Source: JAIBJP01 sp035639875 (GTDB taxonomy: Bacteria; Actinomycetota; Thermoleophilia; Gaiellales; Gaiellaceae). From it: 17,722 bases of DNA. The position numbers and the translations under genes are program-made. The notes below the pieces were generated by a model. It had not been told where the DNA came from and searched no databases. It saw only the letters and a program-made list of their open reading frames with translations. Location: NCBI GenBank assembly GCA_035639875.1, contig DASQXE010000202.1, positions 1 through 17,722 of the forward strand. Direction: 5' to 3'. This document shows, in pieces, positions 6,006 through 13,009 of the stretch (positions are counted from its first letter, which is position 1; every line of letters starts with the position of its first letter).

Positions 6006-7511
6006 ATGGAGATCGACGTCGTCGAAACACCGCCGGCGGAGGTCGATGCCGACGTGCTCGCCTTCGCCGTTCCCGACCCCGTCGTACTCCCGCGGGCCGG
6101 CGAGGAGCTGGATCGGCTCGTCGGCGGCGAGCTCCGCCATCTGATCGAGGACGGAGAGCTCAAGGGCGACGTCGGGAAGGCCACTCTCCTCCACACCGGG
6201 GGGCGCCTGTCCGCGCATCGGATTGGCGCGGCGGGCGTCGGCGCTACGCAGGACCTGGACGCGGACGGTCTGCGCACGGCCGCGGCCGCCATCTCGATCC
6301 GCGCTGGCGAGGTTGGCGGTCAGTCGGTCGCCTGGATCGTCGACGCGGACGGCCTCTCCCTCCCGGCCGAGGAACAGGCTCGCGCCATTGTCGACGGCAC
6401 GGCGTTGGGCCCCTACGACGCCGGCCGCTGGAAGACACGAGACGACGAGCGGCGCCGCCCAGTCGAGAAGCTCGTCCTGTGCGGGCCCGGTGCCCCGTCG
6501 GCCGCCGACGCGGCCGCGCGCGCCAACGTGGTCGCCTCGTGGACGAATCGCTGCCGCGACTTCGTCAATGCTCCTCCAAATGAATGCACCCCGTCCCGGC
6601 TCGCCGACTGGGCGCAGGAAACTGCGGGATCGTTCGATTCGCTCAGCTTCGAGGCGCTCGGGCCCGACGAGATCCGCGCCGCCGGCATGGGCGCGCTGGC
6701 TGCCGTCGGCCAGGGCAGCGACAACCCGGCCCGGCTCATCAAGCTGACCTACGCGCCGCCGGCGGCGAAGGACGGGCTCGTGCTCGGGCTTGTCGGCAAG
6801 GCGATCACGTTCGACGCCGGCGGCCTCTCGCTCAAGCCCGCCGACCGAATGGAGGAGATGAAGTCGGACATGGGCGGCGGCGGCGCTGTGCTGGCGGCCA
6901 TGGGCGCGATCGCCGAGCTTCAGCTTCCTCTCCGCGTGCTCGCCGTCGTCCCGTCATGCGAGAACATGCCGGGCGGCAGCGCCTATCGCCCCGGCGACAT
7001 CATCACGGCCCTGAACGGAAAGACGATCGAGGTCACGAACACGGACGCCGAGGGCCGGCTAATCCTCGCCGACGCGCTCTGGCACGCGCGCCGATCCGGC
7101 GCGACGCACCTCGTCGACCTCGCCACGCTGACGGGCGCGATGGTGATCGCGATGGGCGACTACTACGCAGGGCTCTTCTCGAACGACCCCGACTGGGCCG
7201 CCACCATCCGCGAGGCGGCGGAGGCGAGCGGCGACCATGCCTGGATCTGGCCGCTGCACGAGACGTACCGGCGGTACATCGACTCGAGCTTCGCCGACAT
7301 GAAGAATTCCTCCGAGTACCGCCAGGGCTCCCCCATCCTCGCGGCCCGCTTTCTGGAGGAGTTCGTCGGCGAGGGACCGTGGGCCCATCTCGACATCGCC
7401 GGCACGGCGTATCTCGAGCGCGGTCGCGACGACTACTACGACTGCTCCGGAGCGACCGGCTACGGCGTGCGGCTGCTCGCCGAGCTGGCCGGGCGCGTCT
7501 CGAGCTCCTAA
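6006..7511 (+). CDS. pepA: leucyl aminopeptidase (M17 family)
   Basis: A protein of 501 residues, the normal length for M17. The N-terminal half (about 1-160) is the regulatory macro-like domain and is weakly conserved. The catalytic half holds the full two-metal site: Lys265 and Asp270 in GKAITFDAGGLSLKP, Lys277, Asp288 in EMKSDMGGGGA, and Asp347, Glu349 and Arg351 in the family signature NTDAEGRL (345-352). The enzyme removes N-terminal residues, preferring Leu, from peptides in the cytoplasm as a hexamer. The E. coli homologue also binds DNA, but nothing here indicates that role. The ATG at 6006 has no good ribosome site; only a short leader separates it from a possible -10 box. The TAA overlaps the ATG of the acyl-CoA dehydrogenase gene by one base. 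Confidence 0.95.
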   Translation: MEIDVVETPPAEVDADVLAFAVPDPVVLPRAGEELDRLVGGELRHLIEDGELKGDVGKATLLHTGGRLSAHRIGAAGVGATQDLDADGLRTAAAAISIRAGEVGGQSVAWIVDADGLSLPAEEQARAIVDGTALGPYDAGRWKTRDDERRRPVEKLVLCGPGAPSAADAAARANVVASWTNRCRDFVNAPPNECTPSRLADWAQETAGSFDSLSFEALGPDEIRAAGMGALAAVGQGSDNPARLIKLTYAPPAAKDGLVLGLVGKAITFDAGGLSLKPADRMEEMKSDMGGGGAVLAAMGAIAELQLPLRVLAVVPSCENMPGGSAYRPGDIITALNGKTIEVTNTDAEGRLILADALWHARRSGATHLVDLATLTGAMVIAMGDYYAGLFSNDPDWAATIREAAEASGDHAWIWPLHETYRRYIDSSFADMKNSSEYRQGSPILAARFLEEFVGEGPWAHLDIAGTAYLERGRDDYYDCSGATGYGVRLLAELAGRVSSS

Positions 7512-8644
7512 TGGACCTCGATCTCTCGGAAGAGCACGAACTGCTTCGCCGCACCGTGCGCGAGTTCGCCGAGGAGCGGATCGCACCGGTCGCCGAGGAG
7601 CTCGACCGCGAGCACCGCTTTCCCTACGAGATCGTCGCCGAGCTGGCCGAGCTTGGCCTCATGGGCATCCCGTTCCCAGAGGAATATGGCGGCGCGGGCG
7701 GCGACACCCTCGCGTACACGATCGCGATCGAAGAGCTGACGCGAGTCGACTCGTCGGTCGCCATCACCGTGGCCGCGCACACGTCGCTCGGCACGATGCC
7801 GATCTTCTCGTTCGGCACGGAAGACCAGAAGCGCCGCTGGCTACCGGACCTCGCCTCCGGTCGAAAGCTTGCGGCGTTCGGCCTCACCGAGCCGGAGGCG
7901 GGCTCGGACGCCGGCGCAACGCGCACGACGGCCGAGCTCCGCGACGGGGAATGGGTCGTCAACGGCTCGAAGATCTTCATCACGAACGCGGGTACGGACG
8001 TCACCGCCTGCGTCACGATCACCGCGCGCACGGGCGCAGACGAGGTCTCGAACCTGATCGTGCCCAGCGGGACCGCGGGCTACGAGATCTCGGCGCCGAT
8101 GCGCAAGATGGGATGGCGCGCCTCCGACACGCGCGAGCTCTCCTTCCGCGACTGCGCAGTCCCTGAGGCAAACCTGCTCGGCGAGCGCGGTGCCGGCTAC
8201 CGTCAATTCCTCGAGATCCTTGACGGCGGCAGGGTCTCCATCGCCGCCATGGGCCTCGGCCTTGCACGGGGCGCCTACGACCTGGCCGCCGCCTACGCGC
8301 GCGAGCGGCGACAGTTCGGGCAGCCGATCTCCAAGTTCCAGGCGATCCAGTTCAAGCTGGCTGACATGGCGACCGAGATCGAGGCGGCGCGCAGCCTCGT
8401 CTACAAGGCCGCGTGGCTCAAGGACGCGGGGCGCCCGTTCGGCCAGGCGGCGGCGATGGCGAAGCTCTACACGGGCGAGCTCGCGCATAGGGTGGCGAAC
8501 CACGCGCTCCAGATCCACGGGGGCTACGGCTACATGGACGAGTACGCCATCTCGCGTCTGTACCGCGACCAGAAGGTGCTCGAGATCGGCGAGGGGACGA
8601 ACGAGGTGCAGCGGCTCGTCATCGCGCGCCACCTCGGTTTTTGA
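7511..8644 (+). CDS. acyl-CoA dehydrogenase
   Basis: A protein of 377 residues with the complete ACAD layout: N-terminal helical domain, beta barrel beginning with FGLTEPEAGSDA (123-134) and NGSKIFITNAG (151-161), and C-terminal helical domain with RRQFGQPISKFQAIQF (266-281), QIHGGYGYMDEY (334-345) and the catalytic base Glu361 in EIGEGTNEVQR. This position of the base is that of short/medium-chain and butyryl-CoA-type enzymes. The enzyme oxidises acyl-CoA to 2-enoyl-CoA using FAD and passes electrons to ETF. Chain length or branched-chain preference cannot be fixed from sequence. It is coupled to pepA through a TAATG overlap, so it may serve breakdown of amino acids released from peptides (for example isovaleryl-CoA). 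That link is inference. Confidence 0.95.
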   Translation: MDLDLSEEHELLRRTVREFAEERIAPVAEELDREHRFPYEIVAELAELGLMGIPFPEEYGGAGGDTLAYTIAIEELTRVDSSVAITVAAHTSLGTMPIFSFGTEDQKRRWLPDLASGRKLAAFGLTEPEAGSDAGATRTTAELRDGEWVVNGSKIFITNAGTDVTACVTITARTGADEVSNLIVPSGTAGYEISAPMRKMGWRASDTRELSFRDCAVPEANLLGERGAGYRQFLEILDGGRVSIAAMGLGLARGAYDLAAAYARERRQFGQPISKFQAIQFKLADMATEIEAARSLVYKAAWLKDAGRPFGQAAAMAKLYTGELAHRVANHALQIHGGYGYMDEYAISRLYRDQKVLEIGEGTNEVQRLVIARHLGF

Positions 8645-8709
8645 ATGGGGCCACCCCGTGCCTCCACCCGCTTTGGACCGTAACAGCGCGCGCCGCGCAG
8701 ATCTAAAGC

Positions 8710-8747
8710 GGTTCGGAACGAACCCCGCTCGGAAGCGAATCGGAACG
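8710..8747. repeat. dyad and short direct repeats upstream of the DUF4242 gene
   Basis: A perfect 6-bp inverted repeat GGTTCG-GAA-CGAACC spans 8710-8724. TCGGAACG occurs at 8713-8720 and again at 8740-8747, with a variant TCGGAAGCG at 8729-8737 between them. A fourth TCGGAACG lies at 9221. The cluster lies in the 171-bp gap before the DUF4242 gene and upstream of its candidate promoter, so it might bind a regulator. Similar octamers also occur inside coding sequence, so chance is possible. Confidence 0.35.
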
Positions 8748-8784
8748 CGGCGGGGAAACTTCCTTCGCCCCGGCCTGTCCTTGT

Positions 8785-8790
8785 AGCATC
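8785..8790 (+). promoter_or_regulatory. candidate -10 box of the DUF4242 gene
   Basis: TAGCAT (preceded by TTG, followed by CC) 25 bases before the ATG at 8816 and 14 bases before the ribosome site AGGAGA (8805-8810). No convincing -35 element is seen; sequence upstream is GC-rich with ACTTCC and TTCGCC. The octamer TAGCATCC is shared with the aminopeptidase upstream region. Confidence 0.3.
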
Positions 8791-8815
8791 CTTCCAAGCG
8801 ACCCAGGAGAACGCG

Positions 8816-9067
8816 ATGCCGCTCTTCATCGACGTCCACAGCATCGAAGGCGGCGTGTCGGCCAAGGACGTCGCCGATGCGCACATGAAGGACCTGCAGG
8901 AGCAGGCGAAACACGGGGTCAACTACAAGACGTACTGGGTCGATGAGGCCAACGGCAAGGTCTTCTGCCTCGTCGAGGCCCCGAACGCCGAGGCGGCGCA
9001 CACGGTGCACCGCGAAGCGCATGGCCTCGTCGCAGACGAGATCTACGAGGTGCAAGAAGGCTCTTAA
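8816..9067 (+). CDS. DUF4242 (SCO4226-like) small protein
   Basis: A protein of 83 residues. It shows the DUF4242 pattern: MPLFIDVHSIEGGVSAKDVADAH, then a KHGVNYKTYWVDEANGKVFCLVEAP core, then EAAHTVHREAHGLVADEIYEV. The family folds as a small ferredoxin-like dimer; the Streptomyces coelicolor member SCO4226 was reported to bind nickel. His8, His23, His62 and His66, with several acidic residues, could take part in metal binding, but that is not proven here. The ribosome site AGGAGA ends 5 bases before the ATG. The protein is soluble and likely cytoplasmic. It stands alone after the acyl-CoA dehydrogenase gene, 171 bp downstream, with its own putative control region. The 142-bp gap after it holds no gene I can support. 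Confidence 0.88.
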   Translation: MPLFIDVHSIEGGVSAKDVADAHMKDLQEQAKHGVNYKTYWVDEANGKVFCLVEAPNAEAAHTVHREAHGLVADEIYEVQEGS

Positions 9068-9209
9068 GTGCCCGCGGCCGCGAGTACGGTTGTCCGCCTG
9101 GCCGGCTGCAAACCAGCGCATTCCTGCGTCCCAGGTCGCCCCCAACGCATCCGCGTTCAGAATGACGGGCTCCCTGCGTGTAACTCGACGCGGAGGCGTA
9201 TCGGTTTTC

Positions 9210-9926
9210 GTGCGGCCAAATCGGAACGCACCCACGGCCGCGACCACTAGAGGACACCTGTACGCCGGCGCGTCCGGCTTCTCGTATCCGACCTGGCGCG
9301 GCGGGTTCTACCCGGCCGAGGCTCGGCCCGACGAGTTCCTCCGCCTCTACAGCGAGCGGCTCCCCACGGTCGAGCTGAACACGACGTTCTACCGCCTGCC
9401 GGCACCGGAGCAGTTCGAGCGCTGGGCGAAGCAAACGCCCAAGAATTTCCGCTTCGCAGTCACCATGAGCCGCGGAACGACCTCCTTCGGCCGCATACGC
9501 GGCCTCGACGCGGCGTCCCAGACCATCTCGACGCTCGGCGAGCGCCTTGGGCCGGTGCGCATCAAGGTCGCGCAGGCACGCGACGACGGCTTCCTGCGCC
9601 TCCTCCTCGACTCGCTCGACCCGGCCATGTCATGGGCGCTCGACTTCCGCCATGACTCGTGGTCCGATCCCGACATCCAGGCACGCCTCGACGAGCGCGG
9701 CGTCGCCCGCGTCGACTCGACGGTCGGCCAGGCTCCGTTCCGCTATCTCCGCCTCCGCGAGTCGCCCTATGACGACTCCGGCCTCACCGAGATCGGGGAA
9801 ACCGTGCGCGCCCTCCTCGACGACGGCATCGACGTGTTCGCCTACTTCCGCCACGAGGACGAGCCGACCGCGCCCCGCTACGCCGAGCGCCTGCTCGAGC
9901 TCGCGGGACGATCCGCAAGCCGGTAG
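9210..9926 (+). CDS. DUF72 (YecE-like) family protein
   Basis: About 238 residues from the GTG at 9210. The family's start motif LYAGASGFSYPTWRGGFYP (17-35) is followed by ELNTTFYRLPAPEQFERWAKQTPKNFRFAVTM, all typical of DUF72 proteins, which have a TIM-barrel fold and no settled biochemical role. The C-terminal half contains WALDFRHDSW and DDGIDVFAYFRHED, also typical. The start is uncertain. GTG 9210 has a distant GGAGG (9192-9196), while ATG 9162 in the same frame has no ribosome site and would add 16 residues of poor coding character. Conservation begins near residue 16, favouring a short N-terminus. The 3' end overlaps the convergent DUF3052 gene by 49 bp. Confidence 0.85.
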   Translation: MRPNRNAPTAATTRGHLYAGASGFSYPTWRGGFYPAEARPDEFLRLYSERLPTVELNTTFYRLPAPEQFERWAKQTPKNFRFAVTMSRGTTSFGRIRGLDAASQTISTLGERLGPVRIKVAQARDDGFLRLLLDSLDPAMSWALDFRHDSWSDPDIQARLDERGVARVDSTVGQAPFRYLRLRESPYDDSGLTEIGETVRALLDDGIDVFAYFRHEDEPTAPRYAERLLELAGRSASR

Positions 9927-10291
9927 ACGAAGCGAAGAGCCTGCCAGGTCCCGTCGACCGAGCAGCTCTTGTTGTCGACCAGGCCGGCATCCAGGCCGAC
10001 TCGTTGCACTGTCTCGAACGAGAGGTCGGTGTCCATGTTCGCGCTCTTCTTGGGCCATGCCACCCACAGACCGCCGGCGGGCGCGAGGCGCCGCACGAGC
10101 GGCGTGAACGCCCGCTTCAGCTCGCCGAATCTCGTGGCGAAGAGAACGATGACGTCGAGGTCGCCGCGCGATCGGGTCTTGACTCCGAGCGTCTCCGCAA
10201 ACCCGCTCGGCGCGCCGATGAGCGCGACTCGCGAACCGTCTCTGATGCCGAGCTTGTGCGGGAGCGGCGTGTCGTAGCGCGCGCGGGCCAC
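9878..10291 (-). CDS. DUF3052 family protein
   Basis: A 137-residue protein matching the actinobacterial DUF3052 pattern: TPLPHKLGIRDGSRVALIGAPSGF near the N-terminus, a DLDVIVLFATR strand (45-55), then GGLWVAWPKKSANMDTDLS and GLVDNKSCSVDGTWQALRFVYRL. The fold resembles a Rossmann-like domain; no catalytic residues are established and the role is unknown. The start is GTG at 10291, only 9 bp after the stop of the 97-aa gene, so the two probably share a transcript. The last 16 codons lie antisense to the end of the DUF72 gene. Conserved residues end near FVYRLAD, so the overlapping tail is probably disposable. Confidence 0.88.
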   Translation of the reverse strand: MARARYDTPLPHKLGIRDGSRVALIGAPSGFAETLGVKTRSRGDLDVIVLFATRFGELKRAFTPLVRRLAPAGGLWVAWPKKSANMDTDLSFETVQRVGLDAGLVDNKSCSVDGTWQALRFVYRLADRPASSSRRSA

Positions 10292-10300
10292 GCCGGCGTT

Positions 10301-10594
10301 TTACGGAATCCGTTCGGCGTAGGGCTCGATCGCCCCGGCCGTGGGCTCGATCTCGCCCCGCTCGAGCGCGGCGACGATCTCGCGCGCCAGCCGCCGGGCC
10401 TCGGACGTCTGATTTGCCGAGAGGATCGAGTTCACCGTCGCCAGCGCTTGATCGCCGTTCCAGATCTCGACCGCGACCGTATCGAGGTCGCGCTTCCGGA
10501 TATAAGGATCGTTCGGAACGCCGACGCGCACGCGCACGGCTCGTCCGTCGGTCAGCACCGCCTCCTCCTCGACCGGTTGACCACGCAGGCTCAT
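10301..10594 (-). CDS. hypothetical protein, 97 aa
   Basis: A 97-residue protein from the ATG at 10594. It has a strand-rich first half (VEEEAVLTDGRAVRVRVGVPNDPYIRKRDLDTVAVEIWNG) and a helical second half (TSEARRLAREIVAALERGEIEPTAGAIEPYAERI). No Cys, signal peptide or membrane segment. I do not recognise a family. The open frame extends upstream to 10678, but those 28 codons (Cys-rich, rare-looking codon use) lie antisense to the divergent 62-aa gene, so I use the ATG at 10594, although no good ribosome site precedes it. The stop is 9 bp from the DUF3052 start, which suggests a two-gene operon. Confidence 0.65.
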   Translation of the reverse strand: MSLRGQPVEEEAVLTDGRAVRVRVGVPNDPYIRKRDLDTVAVEIWNGDQALATVNSILSANQTSEARRLAREIVAALERGEIEPTAGAIEPYAERIP

Positions 10595-10656
10595 CGGACG
10601 GAAGGATTCCACAACCTCGGTGGGAAGAAACAGTGCCGCTCGTCCGTCGAGAGGAC

Positions 10657-10845
10657 ATGTACTACAACCCCCACACACATATCGAGATCGCGCGCGCCCG
10701 GCACGACGATCTCCTCCGCAGCGCGGAGAAGCACCGGCTCGCCAACCTGGTCGGCGAGAAGCGCCCCGGCCCCATCGCGAGGCTGCACGCCTTCTTCAGC
10801 CGCCGCCACGACGTGGCCGGCCAGCCGGCTCCCCGCCCGGCCTAG
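10657..10845 (+). CDS. small basic hypothetical protein, 62 aa
   Basis: A 62-residue protein from the ATG at 10657. GAGAGGA lies directly before the start, closer than usual; an in-frame GTG at 10633 with GGGAAG upstream is an alternative that adds 8 residues. The sequence is Arg/His-rich: YNPHTHIEIARARHDDLLRSAEKHRLANL forms a likely helix, followed by a basic segment with RLHAFFSRRHD and a Pro/Ala tail. No membrane segment. The family is not recognised, although short Arg-rich proteins of this kind are common in actinobacteria. It is divergent from the 97-aa gene and its stop lies 6 bp from the convergent ilvA stop. Confidence 0.55.
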   Translation: MYYNPHTHIEIARARHDDLLRSAEKHRLANLVGEKRPGPIARLHAFFSRRHDVAGQPAPRPA

Positions 10846-10851
10846 CGCCGC

Positions 10852-12045
10852 CTAGCGGATCCGTTCGGTCGCGTAGCCCCATTGGGCGAGACGGGCAAGC
10901 AGTTCGGAGCAATGCTCGTCGTCCCGAGTGGCCAGCGTGAGCTCGACTTCCGTCCCGGTCACGGGTAGGTCCATTCCTTCCCGGTGGTGCTCGACGGCGA
11001 GGACGTTCACGCGCTCGCCCGCGATCAGCGTGAGCAGGCGGGCAAGCTCACCGGGCCGGTCTTCGATTCTCGTCCGCATGACGAGGAAGCGGCCGGCCTG
11101 CGTGAGCCCGTGGCGCGCCACCTCGATGAGGAGCGTGGCGTCGATATTGCCACCCGAGAGGAGCGCGCAAGCAGGTCCGGCGCCGCGCACCTTGCCGCCC
11201 AAGACCGCCGCCACCGACGCGGCGCCGGCGCCCTCGACCACGAGCTTCACACGCTCGAGGAGGACCACGATCGCCTGCGCGATCTCGCGGTCGCTCACCG
11301 TGACGAAGCCGTCGAGCCGGTCGGCCAAGATCCGGCTCGTGAGCACGCCCGGCTTCTTGACGGCAATGCCGTCGGCGATCGTGTGGCCGAGGTCCTCCGA
11401 CCCGGCGAACGGAGCGCACGATTCGGCCTGCACGCCGACGATCTTCACGTCGGGTCTGAGTTCCTTGAGGGCGAGCGCGATCCCGGAGGCAAGCCCGCCG
11501 CCCCCCACCGGCACGACCAGAATCTCCAGATCCTCGAGCTGTTCGGCGATCTCGAGGCCGAGTGTTCCCTGCCCGGCGATGACGACCTCGTCTTCGAAGG
11601 CGTGCACCAGCGTCGCGCCGGCTTCCGCCTTCTCATTCGCCGCGATCTGGGCCTCGTCGTAGCCCTCCCCGACGAGGATGACCTCGGCACCGTAGCTGCG
11701 CGTCGCGTCGACCTTCGCCATGGGCGCGTCTTCGGGCATGAACACGGTGGCGGAGACACCCAACTCGCGTGCGGCCAGGGCGACGGCTTGCCCGTGGTTG
11801 CCGGCGCTCGCCGTCACGACGCCAGCAGCCCGTTCGGCCTCCGTCAGCGTGGAGATCTTGTTGAGTGCGCCGCGGATCTTGAAGGAGCCGGTGCGCTGCA
11901 GGTTTTCTGCCTTGAGGACGACAGGGCGGCCGCTGCGCCGAGAAAGGGTCTCCGACGAGTAGAGCGGGGTTACGCGGGCCAGGCCGCGGATTCGATTCCG
12001 CGCCGCCTCGATGTCAGCGAGCGTCGGGCCTGTTCGAATCGCCAT
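10852..12045 (-). CDS. ilvA: threonine ammonia-lyase with C-terminal ACT domain
   Basis: A protein of 397 residues. The fold-type II PLP domain (about 1-315) has the lysine in SFKIRGA (Lys56), the SAGNHGQ loop (80-86) that binds the substrate carboxylate, the phosphate-binding GGGGL (181-185) and SGGN (297-300). Residues about 320-397 form one ACT domain (RIEDRPGELARLLTLIAGERVNVL), probably for feedback or allosteric control. This is the shorter one-ACT architecture, rather than the about 510-residue E. coli IlvA. The enzyme converts threonine to 2-oxobutyrate and ammonia, for isoleucine synthesis or for catabolism through propionyl-CoA. The start overlaps the end of the meaB-type gene by 32 bp. 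That overlap, and its place as last gene of the operon, suggest joint expression with propionyl-CoA metabolism. Serine dehydration is a possible side activity. Confidence 0.93.
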   Translation of the reverse strand: MAIRTGPTLADIEAARNRIRGLARVTPLYSSETLSRRSGRPVVLKAENLQRTGSFKIRGALNKISTLTEAERAAGVVTASAGNHGQAVALAARELGVSATVFMPEDAPMAKVDATRSYGAEVILVGEGYDEAQIAANEKAEAGATLVHAFEDEVVIAGQGTLGLEIAEQLEDLEILVVPVGGGGLASGIALALKELRPDVKIVGVQAESCAPFAGSEDLGHTIADGIAVKKPGVLTSRILADRLDGFVTVSDREIAQAIVVLLERVKLVVEGAGAASVAAVLGGKVRGAGPACALLSGGNIDATLLIEVARHGLTQAGRFLVMRTRIEDRPGELARLLTLIAGERVNVLAVEHHREGMDLPVTGTEVELTLATRDDEHCSELLARLAQWGYATERIR

Positions 12046-13009
12046 CGGACTGAATTTTGAACACCTTCTCGAGGATCTCGCGGACGGCGGTCAGCGGGTC
12101 GAGCTCGCGGCGCTCGACCTCGCCGAGCAGTCGCCTGAGCTCGGGGTCTTCGGCGACAGCCTGCTCGAGGTGGGTTTTGGCGCGAGCGCTTGCAACCGCG
12201 AACACCTCTCCGGCCAGGTTGCGCGCCCGCCGCTCGGCCAGGAGTCCGTCTCCTTCGAGGTGGCCGCGGTGCTCCTGGATCTTTTCCCAGAGCTCCTCGA
12301 TCCCCTCGCCCTCCACCGCTTCGGTGAGGACGATCGGCGGCCGCCAGCCTTCGTCGGGTCCCAGCGCGAGGATCGAGCGCACCTCGTTCACCATCGTCTT
12401 CGCCGCAGGATGGTGGCTCTTGTTCACCGCGATGACGTCCGGAATCTCCATGATCCCGGCCTTGAGCGCCTGGATCGAATCGCCGGATCCCGGCATGAGA
12501 ACGAGCAGCACGGTGTCGGCGATGGAGATGATCTCAACCTCGCTCTGACCAGCGCCGACCGTTTCCAGGAGGACGAGGTCCTTGCCCGCCGCGTCGAGGA
12601 CGAGCGCGGCCTGAAGTGTCGCTTCCGCTAGGCCGCCCAGATGGCCGCGAGTCCCCATCGAGCGGATGAAGACCTCGGGATCGAGGAAGTGATCGGCCAG
12701 GCGGATCCGGTCGCCCAGGAGCGCGCCGCGGGTAAACGGGCTCGACGGGTCCACCGAAATGACGCCGACACTCGCCTCCGCGGCGCGGACATGGCGGACG
12801 AGCGCGCTGATGAGGCTCGATTTGCCCACACCCGGCGGGCCGGTGACGCCCACGACGTACGCCCGGCCGGTCTGCGGATAGAGGGCACGGATGAGGTCGT
12901 AGGCCAGCGGATCCGAGTTCTCGATCAGCGTGATCGCCCGCGCGAGAGCGCGCTTGTCGCCGCCGCGGACGCCCTCGACGAGGCGCTCGAGCGTCCAGCC
13001 CGGGCTCAA
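12014..13009 (-). CDS. meaB: MeaB/ArgK-type GTPase, methylmalonyl-CoA mutase chaperone
   Basis: About 331 residues from a TTG at 13009 that overlaps the TGA of the MFS gene (TTGA). No ATG or GTG fits, and upstream codons in this frame are a shadow of the MFS gene. Walker A is GPPGVGKSS (57-65); SVDPSSPFTRGALLGDRIR (85-103) and ETVGAGQSE (149-157) are MeaB/ArgK signatures. The protein loads and protects adenosylcobalamin-dependent methylmalonyl-CoA mutase. Oddity: the guanine-specificity motif reads NKSH (196-199), with His where the family has Asp (NKxD). The C-terminal helical arm used for dimerisation is present. No mutase gene lies in the window. The last 32 bp overlap ilvA. Confidence 0.9.
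   Translation of the reverse strand: MSPGWTLERLVEGVRGGDKRALARAITLIENSDPLAYDLIRALYPQTGRAYVVGVTGPPGVGKSSLISALVRHVRAAEASVGVISVDPSSPFTRGALLGDRIRLADHFLDPEVFIRSMGTRGHLGGLAEATLQAALVLDAAGKDLVLLETVGAGQSEVEIISIADTVLLVLMPGSGDSIQALKAGIMEIPDVIAVNKSHHPAAKTMVNEVRSILALGPDEGWRPPIVLTEAVEGEGIEELWEKIQEHRGHLEGDGLLAERRARNLAGEVFAVASARAKTHLEQAVAEDPELRRLLGEVERRELDPLTAVREILEKVFKIQSDGDSNRPDAR

Noticed and set aside
6584..7510. Long in-frame extension of the acyl-CoA dehydrogenase upstream of 7511
   Set aside because: It is an out-of-frame reading of the aminopeptidase gene; ACAD homology begins at the ATG at 7511.
9100..9170. tRNA-like stretch with CTGCAAACC resembling a tRNA-Cys anticodon loop
   Set aside because: There is no T-arm consensus, no acceptor stem pairing and no CCA; I see no tRNA here or elsewhere in the window.
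7841..9247. 468-codon - strand frame
   Set aside because: It is antisense to the acyl-CoA dehydrogenase, DUF4242 and start of DUF72 genes, with no domain and Arg/Leu-rich content.
9068..9250. 60-codon GTG-started frame after the DUF4242 gene
   Set aside because: There is no ribosome site, no family resemblance, and it overlaps the start of the DUF72 gene.
10595..10678. 28-codon Cys-rich N-terminal extension of the 97-aa protein (CGGCSTCP)
   Set aside because: It lies antisense to the start of the 62-aa gene, shows codon use unlike its neighbours, and would need a divergent overlap of both genes.
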